In this document: piece after piece, positions 1-5,092 of the stretch | How the letters are laid out: each line of letters begins with the position of its first letter | Numbering within the stretch: the stretch's first letter is position 1 | Origin: Anaerolineaceae bacterium | GTDB lineage: Bacteria > Chloroflexota > Anaerolineae > Anaerolineales > Anaerolineaceae | Direction: 5' to 3' | DNA length: 5,092 bases | NCBI GenBank assembly: GCA_014860845.1 | Contig: JACZIY010000104.1 | Coordinates: forward strand, 1-5,092 | Made by a program: the position numbers and the translations under genes | The notes under the pieces: model-generated | The model's input: the letters and a program-made list of their open reading frames with translations, nothing else | Told to the model about the DNA's origin: nothing | Database searches by the model: none

Positions 1-1
1 G

Positions 2-1915
2 GATAAGAAAAAAATTCAATTTGAGCATCTTTCTATTGAAGATGGATTATCACAAAGTGTGGTAAACGCGATCATTCAGGATCAACTAGGTTTCATGTGG
101 TTCGGTACGCAGGATGGTCTCAATAGATTTGATGGTAAAGAGATTAAGATTTTCAAACATGATCCTGATTATGAAGGTTCAATTTGTAATAATTTAATTC
201 AATCTCTATATGAAGATTCCCAGGGTATCATATGGATAGGGACTTTTGGTGGGGGGTTAAATCGTTATGATCCCAAAAAAGAAGAATTTTATTGCTATCT
301 ACCTGATTCAGAGAATCCACATTCCATTAATCATCCAACTGTTTCTCAAATAACCCAAGCAGATGACGGCACTTTTTGGTTGGGAACCAATGGTGGAGGA
401 CTGAACCATTTTGATCCAGTATCCGAGACTTTTGTCGCTTATCAACATGATCCCAAAGATTCCCGAAGTATCAGTGATGATGTGGTTTTACAGGTAGTTA
501 TCGATCAAAATGGAAGGATCTGGGTTGGTACATTTGCAGGAGGTTTAAATGTTTTCGACCCATTAACCGAAGAGTTTGAACGTGTTACAACACTCAATAA
601 TGTACAAAACTTGAGACTAGATCGACATGGATTTCTTTGGATCGGGACATTAGCAGAAGGATTAGCCAGGATAGATACAATCTCAATGGAAATTACATAT
701 TTTCCCTTGGAAATAAACAATCCATCCAGCCCTCAAGATAATAACATCCATTATATTTATGAGGACCGAGATGGTGTTATTTGGGTAGCCACAGCCATGT
801 CTGGGTTGGCTCGTTATGATCGAGAAACCAATCGATTTTATCATTATCAAAATGATCCAAAAAACTCTGGCAGTATCTCGATCAATAATGTTGCCTCAAT
901 TTATCAGGATCAAGGAGGAGTTTATTGGATTGGAACAACTGGGGGAGGAGTGGATAGATTTGATCCATTAAGAAATAAATTTATGCATTTTTTCCATCAA
1001 CCAGATGATCCCAACAGCCTGATCGATAATAGTGTCTGGTCAATTTTTCAAGATAACCAGGAAAACCTTTGGGTTGGAACGTTCAATGGTTTAACAAAAT
1101 TTAACAAAGATGGGTCAGTAAACCACTATGTTTATGATCCAAATGATCCAACCAGCATCGGTCAGAACTCGATTTTTACAATCAATCAAGACCTGAAAGG
1201 TTTTCTTTGGTTTGGAACAATGAATGGGTTGAGTCGGTACGACCCAAATCAAGAGAATTTTACAAATTATCCATTTGCAGGAATTTATGATATTGAGATT
1301 GATGAGCAAGGAATGATATGGGTTGGAACTGCAGGAAGTGGGTTGGCAAAATTCAATCCTCGAAATAATGAATTTAAAATTTTTTCTAATGAACCCTTGA
1401 ATAATTATGGTTTGACTGATAATACAGTTTTTAAAGTTTTCCTGGATCGTAAAAAACAAATTTGGGTGGGAACTTTTGCAGGCGGTTTATGTAAATTTGA
1501 CCAGGATGTAGAGAGATTTAATTGTTATCAACATGATCCTGACAACTACAATTCAATCAGCAATAATGTTGTTTTAGACATTTTTGAAACAAAGGATGGT
1601 TTTCTTTGGATAGCGACTGCAGGTGGGCTGAATATGTTTTATCCTGAAGGTAATACATTCAAGGTTTTTCGTGAAAAAGACGGAGTGCCGAATGATATGG
1701 TCTATTCCATCATGCAAGATCGAAATGATTTTTATTGGCTCAGTACGAATAAAGGTATTTCAAAATTTAATTTCACAAATAGAACCTTCACCAATTATTC
1801 TATTTTTGATGGTTTGCAAAGTAATGAATTTAATCAAGGTGCAAAATTTCAAAATCAAAATGGGGAAATGTTCTTCGGAGGCATCAATGGTTTCAACCGT
1901 TTTAATCCATTAGAC
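2..1915 (+). repeat. Fourteen tandem propeller-blade repeats within the sensor kinase (two seven-bladed beta-propellers)
   Basis: This is a protein-level tandem repeat of the Reg_prop type. The blade-core aromatic falls at residues W33, W78, W126, W174, W213, W261, W309, W357, W403, W440, W488, W536, W579 and F624 (numbered from base 2). Spacings are 45, 48, 48, 39, 48, 48, 48, 46, 37, 48, 48, 43 and 45 residues. Each unit reads roughly D-x-x-G-x-[IL]-W-[IV]-G-T followed by G-[GL]-[LV]-x-[RKH]-[FY]-[DN]. Many are joined by an HDP-rich loop ending in S-I-S-x-N-x-V. Fourteen units match the usual two-propeller arrangement of this sensor class, so the sensor is essentially complete at its N-terminal edge. 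Blades 5 and 10 are reached by short connectors lacking the HDP loop. The last two blades are degenerate (YWLST and FFGG cores), as is common at the end of such domains. Confidence 0.9.
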
Positions 1916-3928
1916 ATCGTGAAGAATGATTATCAACCTCCTTTGGTAATTACACATTTTCATCTATTCAATGAAATAGTTAGTATTGGTGAAGATAGCC
2001 CACTTCAAGTGAGTTTACCTTATACAAAATTACTAAAATTAGATTATCAAGAAAAATTTTTTAGTTTTGATTTTGCAGCATTACATTTCTCTGCTCCTGA
2101 AAAAATCGAATATGCGTACAAGCTGAAAGGGTTGGACGAAGATTGGAATTATGTTGGCAACCGGAACTTTGCCAGTTATACCAATGTTCCACCTGGAAAT
2201 TATTTTTTTCAGGTAAAAGCTACCAATAGTGATGGAATCTGGACCGAGAATGTAACATCAATTGAAATAGAAATCGTTCCGCCATTCTGGCAAACGATAG
2301 GGTTTCAATTATTCGCGATTGTTCTACTTGGCGGACTTGTGGTAGGTTTTTTCGAACTGAGAATAAGTATGGTGCGCAAACAAAAGGAAAAGTTAGAACA
2401 CCAGGTGGCTCTAAGGACCCAAGAATTACAGCAGACCATGCTGGAATTGAAAAAATCGAAAGAAGCAGCAGAGGTTGCCAATAAAGCCAAGTCCACATTT
2501 CTTGCTAATATAAGCCACGAATTACGAACACCATTAAATGCGATATTAGGATTCAGTCAATTGTTGATCAATACTGCTAAATCATCTAAAAGACCTGAAC
2601 AGAATATTTTCAATGACCAGTTGGAAAATGTAGAAATCATTCATCACAGTGGTGAACACCTATTGGCGCTCATCAACGATGTGCTTGAGATGTCAAAAAT
2701 TGAAGCTGGAAGGATGACACTTCATGAAAGGAGTTTCGATTTCCGTGACATGATGCAGGGATTAGAAGAGATGTTTTTATTACGTGCAGAAGAAAAACAT
2801 CTGACACTCACATTTGACATCCATGAGGATGTTCCACAATTTATATATACAGATGATGGAAAATTGCGACAAATCATAATGAATTTGTTAGGCAATGCTG
2901 TAAAATTCACCGAAAAAGGCGGGATCGCATTGGTTGTTGGTATTAGACATAAAATAGATTCTGAGGATAAAAAAGGTTTTGAAGAAAAAATTCTACTTCA
3001 ATTTAACGTTTCGGATACTGGACCTGGAATAGATCCAAAAGATTTGGAGAATATATTTCGGCCATTTGTTCAGTCTGAAAATATAAAAAATAGTGAGGGT
3101 ACCGGGCTAGGTTTATCAATCAGTAGAGAATATGCTGAGTTATTGGGTGGATCGCTAAAAGCGAAGAGCTTGGTGGGTCAGGGTAGTACCTTTACATTAT
3201 TATTGCCTGTGATAAAAACGGATACAGCAGATGAAACCATGATGCTACCATCCAAACGCGTTCTATCTGTAAAGCATGGCGAGAAAATTACCAGAGTATT
3301 GATTGTGGATGATAAACCAGTCAACAGAATGTTGTTGAATAAAATATTGTGTCCATTGGGTTTTGAGGTTAGGGAAGCAGAAAATGGAAAAGAAGCGATT
3401 GATATTTGGAATGAGTGGAACCCAAATATTATCCTGATGGACATGCGTATGCCAGTAATGGACGGATATGAAGCCACCCGGCAAATAAAATCAACCATAA
3501 AAGGCCAGGCTACTGTGATCATTGCAGTGACTGCCAGTGCACTGGAAGAAGATCGCGAATTAATCTTGTCCGAAGGGTGTGATGGATATATACGAAAACC
3601 TTTTCGAGATATTGAAATTTTTTCTGAGTTCGAAAAACAATTAGGTCTTGAGTTTGTATTCGAAGAATTTCAACCAATCGCAGTCAAATTGAAAGATAAA
3701 ACAATAAAATTAGATTTTCAACAAGAGTTTTCAAACCTAACTGCTTCACAAATCAAGAACCTTTACCATGCAGTGTCGGTTGGAGATATGGCATCGATAA
3801 ATCAAATGGTTAATATAATTGATGATCAAATGCCTGAACTGGCTGATCATATCCAAAAATTAGCGAATCAGTATAAATTTGAAGAATTACTGACTTATCT
3901 GGAGAAAGCCAAACAAATCAAAACATGA
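2..3928 (+). CDS. Hybrid sensor histidine kinase: 14-blade propeller sensor, Y_Y_Y domain, membrane span, HisKA, HATPase, receiver and helical tail (5' partial)
   Basis: Membrane sensor kinase that should autophosphorylate on histidine in response to an extracytoplasmic ligand and pass phosphate to its own receiver. The frame is open from base 2 and ends at TGA 3926-3928, giving 1308 visible codons (numbered from base 2). Residues 1 to about 635 are fourteen two-component-regulator propeller blades with W[IVF]GT cores. Residues about 674-760 are a Y_Y_Y domain ([12 protein letters not shown]). Residues 762-788 form one membrane span, followed by a charged helical linker with no visible HAMP or PAS. 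The H-box is SHELRTPLN with His839. The N-box Asn is N965, the G1 box is DTGPGI from D1005 and the G2 box is GTGLGL from G1033. The receiver has acidic pair D1103/D1104, phosphoacceptor D1147 (MDMRMP), T1177 and K1199 (RKPF). An 85-100 residue helical tail follows, without a helix-turn-helix. All catalytic residues are present. The start and probable signal peptide lie upstream. The ligand is unknown. Confidence 0.95.
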   Translation, partial: DKKKIQFEHLSIEDGLSQSVVNAIIQDQLGFMWFGTQDGLNRFDGKEIKIFKHDPDYEGSICNNLIQSLYEDSQGIIWIGTFGGGLNRYDPKKEEFYCYLPDSENPHSINHPTVSQITQADDGTFWLGTNGGGLNHFDPVSETFVAYQHDPKDSRSISDDVVLQVVIDQNGRIWVGTFAGGLNVFDPLTEEFERVTTLNNVQNLRLDRHGFLWIGTLAEGLARIDTISMEITYFPLEINNPSSPQDNNIHYIYEDRDGVIWVATAMSGLARYDRETNRFYHYQNDPKNSGSISINNVASIYQDQGGVYWIGTTGGGVDRFDPLRNKFMHFFHQPDDPNSLIDNSVWSIFQDNQENLWVGTFNGLTKFNKDGSVNHYVYDPNDPTSIGQNSIFTINQDLKGFLWFGTMNGLSRYDPNQENFTNYPFAGIYDIEIDEQGMIWVGTAGSGLAKFNPRNNEFKIFSNEPLNNYGLTDNTVFKVFLDRKKQIWVGTFAGGLCKFDQDVERFNCYQHDPDNYNSISNNVVLDIFETKDGFLWIATAGGLNMFYPEGNTFKVFREKDGVPNDMVYSIMQDRNDFYWLSTNKGISKFNFTNRTFTNYSIFDGLQSNEFNQGAKFQNQNGEMFFGGINGFNRFNPLDIVKNDYQPPLVITHFHLFNEIVSIGEDSPLQVSLPYTKLLKLDYQEKFFSFDFAALHFSAPEKIEYAYKLKGLDEDWNYVGNRNFASYTNVPPGNYFFQVKATNSDGIWTENVTSIEIEIVPPFWQTIGFQLFAIVLLGGLVVGFFELRISMVRKQKEKLEHQVALRTQELQQTMLELKKSKEAAEVANKAKSTFLANISHELRTPLNAILGFSQLLINTAKSSKRPEQNIFNDQLENVEIIHHSGEHLLALINDVLEMSKIEAGRMTLHERSFDFRDMMQGLEEMFLLRAEEKHLTLTFDIHEDVPQFIYTDDGKLRQIIMNLLGNAVKFTEKGGIALVVGIRHKIDSEDKKGFEEKILLQFNVSDTGPGIDPKDLENIFRPFVQSENIKNSEGTGLGLSISREYAELLGGSLKAKSLVGQGSTFTLLLPVIKTDTADETMMLPSKRVLSVKHGEKITRVLIVDDKPVNRMLLNKILCPLGFEVREAENGKEAIDIWNEWNPNIILMDMRMPVMDGYEATRQIKSTIKGQATVIIAVTASALEEDRELILSEGCDGYIRKPFRDIEIFSEFEKQLGLEFVFEEFQPIAVKLKDKTIKLDFQQEFSNLTASQIKNLYHAVSVGDMASINQMVNIIDDQMPELADHIQKLANQYKFEELLTYLEKAKQIKT

Positions 3929-3966
3929 GTTGAATTTATATACAAAAAAGGGTGACTGGTCAAAAA

Positions 3967-3971
3967 AAGGA
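3967..3971 (+). promoter_or_regulatory. Ribosome binding site of the receiver-phosphatase gene
   Basis: AAGGA lies six bases before ATG 3978 and ends a purine run beginning at 3962. This spacing selects ATG 3978 as the start. The nearer ATG at 3973 is only one base from the motif and is followed at once by TGA. An in-frame GTG at 3975 directly before the ATG is a minor alternative that would add one residue. Confidence 0.75.
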
Positions 3972-3977
3972 CATGTG

Positions 3978-5092
3978 ATGAACGATCATGTAGATGAAAT
4001 CTTAATTGTGGATGATACACCTGCAAATCTAAAATTACTCAGCCAGATTTTATCCAATGAGGGGTATAAGATCCGGGTAGCTCTAAATGGGGCTCACGCA
4101 TTGACTTCTGTGGATTTGGCTCGTCCCGACATGATCCTGCTTGATATCAAAATGCCTGATATGAATGGATTTGAAGTTTGTCGCCAACTAAAAGCCAACT
4201 CAAAAACAAGTCAAATACCGGTCATCTTCATCAGCGCATTAAACGATCTTCATGATAAACTGCAAGGATTTCATGTTGGCGGGTTGGATTATATTTCCAA
4301 ACCTTTTCAAATCGAAGAAGTGTTGGCGCGTGTAAAATCTCATTTATATATTCGCAGAGCACAGCAGATTTTACAAAGAAACAATGAGCGCATGCGGCGA
4401 GAATTAAATCTTGCCTGGCATTTACAATTAAATTTTCTTCCACAAAAGCTTGTGGATGTACCAGGATGGCAATTTTCAGCCGCATTACAACCTGCGCGTG
4501 AAACCTCAGGCGATTTTTATGATGTATTTAAATTGCCGGATGGCCGTATCGTGTTCTTTATTGCTGATGTAGTCGATAAGGGTGTCGCTGCAGCATTATT
4601 GATGGTGCTGGCATGGTCATTATTGAGAGAACAGATTTCTGTACATCCGGATCGTCCTGAATATGTGTTTTTTGAGGTCAACCATAGAATATTATCCATA
4701 TTAAAAGATTTGGAATTTGTGACAGTTTTTCTTGGAATTCTGGATCCGAAAAGTGGACAATTGGTTTATGCCAATGCAGGACACAATCCTCCACTTTGGT
4801 TTGGAGATGACCGGCCAAATCCAAAACAACTAGGTAGAACAGGATTACCTCTTGGTGTATCGGAAGAATTCGGTTGGAGTCAATCGGAGATATTGATAGA
4901 ACCAGATGACATATTGTTGGTTTATACGGATGGCGTAACTGACGCCTGTAATCAAATGGGGGATTATGTTGGTTTACAACATCTGGCAGAATGTATTCAA
5001 CCGCTTCTCCAAGAAAGCGCAGATAATTTAAAGATAAAAATTCTTAATGATTTAGATTCATTTCTGGGAAAAGAACTCCCTCAAGATGATAT
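3978..5092 (+). CDS. Response regulator with PP2C/SpoIIE-type serine phosphatase output (3' partial)
   Basis: A cytoplasmic receiver-phosphatase in which phosphorylation of the receiver is expected to control dephosphorylation of a phosphoserine/threonine protein, in known relatives usually an anti-sigma antagonist (STAS protein). There are 371 full codons from ATG 3978 with no stop before the window ends. Residues 7-122 are a CheY-like receiver with D12/D13, phosphoacceptor D56 (LLDIKMP), S86 and K108 (SKPF). Residues 123-155 are a charged helical linker ending in LQLNFLP, the usual lead-in to this phosphatase family. The phosphatase domain shows ETSGDFYD (D179), IADVVDKG (D197), FVTVF, YANAGHNPP, GLPLGV and YTDGVTDA (D318). 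The visible part ends at D370/D371 in PQDD, the final metal-binding motif, so probably only a short C-terminal strand is missing unless another domain follows. It lies 49 bases after the kinase stop, on the same strand with no terminator between them, so they are likely co-transcribed. No DNA-binding domain is visible. Confidence 0.93.
   Translation, partial: MNDHVDEILIVDDTPANLKLLSQILSNEGYKIRVALNGAHALTSVDLARPDMILLDIKMPDMNGFEVCRQLKANSKTSQIPVIFISALNDLHDKLQGFHVGGLDYISKPFQIEEVLARVKSHLYIRRAQQILQRNNERMRRELNLAWHLQLNFLPQKLVDVPGWQFSAALQPARETSGDFYDVFKLPDGRIVFFIADVVDKGVAAALLMVLAWSLLREQISVHPDRPEYVFFEVNHRILSILKDLEFVTVFLGILDPKSGQLVYANAGHNPPLWFGDDRPNPKQLGRTGLPLGVSEEFGWSQSEILIEPDDILLVYTDGVTDACNQMGDYVGLQHLAECIQPLLQESADNLKIKILNDLDSFLGKELPQDD

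Noticed and set aside
59..61. GTG as a possible start codon of the sensor kinase
   Set aside because: It lies inside the first propeller blade, has no clear ribosome binding site and no signal peptide after it, and the conserved protein sequence continues upstream in frame.
1115..1459. 114-codon open frame on the - strand
   Set aside because: It lies wholly opposite the propeller repeats, has no recognisable domain and a low-complexity Ile/Cys/Ser-rich composition typical of antisense shadows in AT-rich genes.
1671..1913. 80-codon open frame on the + strand in another frame
   Set aside because: It overlaps the last propeller blades, whose own frame is clearly coding. There is no ribosome binding site and no family likeness.
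3178..3522. 114-codon open frame on the - strand, with a second overlapping one at 3263-3484
   Set aside because: It is antisense to the highly conserved kinase/receiver region and has no domain. Two overlapping frames in the same place point to chance.
3660..3925. AraC-type DNA-binding domain at the kinase C-terminus
   Set aside because: The tail is too short and lacks the two helix-turn-helix motifs and the conserved ending of AraC-family domains.
3929..3977. Terminator or separate promoter between the two genes
   Set aside because: There is no GC-rich stem followed by a T-run, and no convincing -35/-10 pair at proper spacing. Co-transcription is the simpler reading.
3973..3978. ATG at 3973 as the start of the second gene
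   Set aside because: It is followed immediately by TGA and lies one base from the ribosome binding motif. The receiver domain is in the frame of ATG 3978.
4231..4699. Two - strand open frames of 84 and 60 codons
   Set aside because: Both are opposite the receiver-phosphatase gene, whose conserved motifs run continuously on the + strand.

Overview
The window is almost entirely coding on the + strand. It holds two signal-transduction genes in tandem, each cut by a window edge: a very large membrane hybrid sensor histidine kinase (base 2 to 3928, 5' end missing) and, after a 49-base gap, a response regulator with a PP2C/SpoIIE-type phosphatase output (3978 to the end, 3' end missing). I see no RNA genes, mobile elements, CRISPR arrays or terminators.

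Organism: the DNA is AT-rich (roughly 37-40% GC by eye). Large propeller-type sensor kinases occur in Bacteroidota, Chloroflexota, Calditrichota, cyanobacteria and some Proteobacteria. Here the kinase ends in a receiver plus a helical tail rather than an AraC-type DNA-binding domain, unlike the classic Bacteroides hybrid regulators. The kinase/receiver wording and the ETSGDFYD and DKG motifs of the phosphatase remind me most of Chloroflexota (Anaerolineae-like) or cyanobacterial proteins. This is an impression from remembered family patterns, so the phylum is left open.

Layout: bases 2 to about 1915 encode fourteen propeller blades (two seven-bladed propellers). Bases 1916-2284 encode a linker and a Y_Y_Y immunoglobulin-like domain, 2285-2365 a single membrane span, 2366-2500 a helical linker, and 2501-3200 the kinase core. 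Bases 3290-3650 encode the receiver and 3660-3925 a helical tail. The next gene encodes a receiver (residues 7-122), a coiled linker (123-155) and the phosphatase domain (156 to the cut).

How they may work together (inference): the propeller region senses a ligand outside the membrane and controls the cytoplasmic kinase. The kinase has no output domain of its own, so the adjacent receiver-phosphatase is the natural candidate output. Its usual role would be to dephosphorylate an anti-sigma-factor antagonist (STAS protein) in a partner-switching pathway, but no such substrate gene lies in this window. The combination is plausible and coherent, but each component belongs to a known family. I found no clear evidence of a wholly new system.
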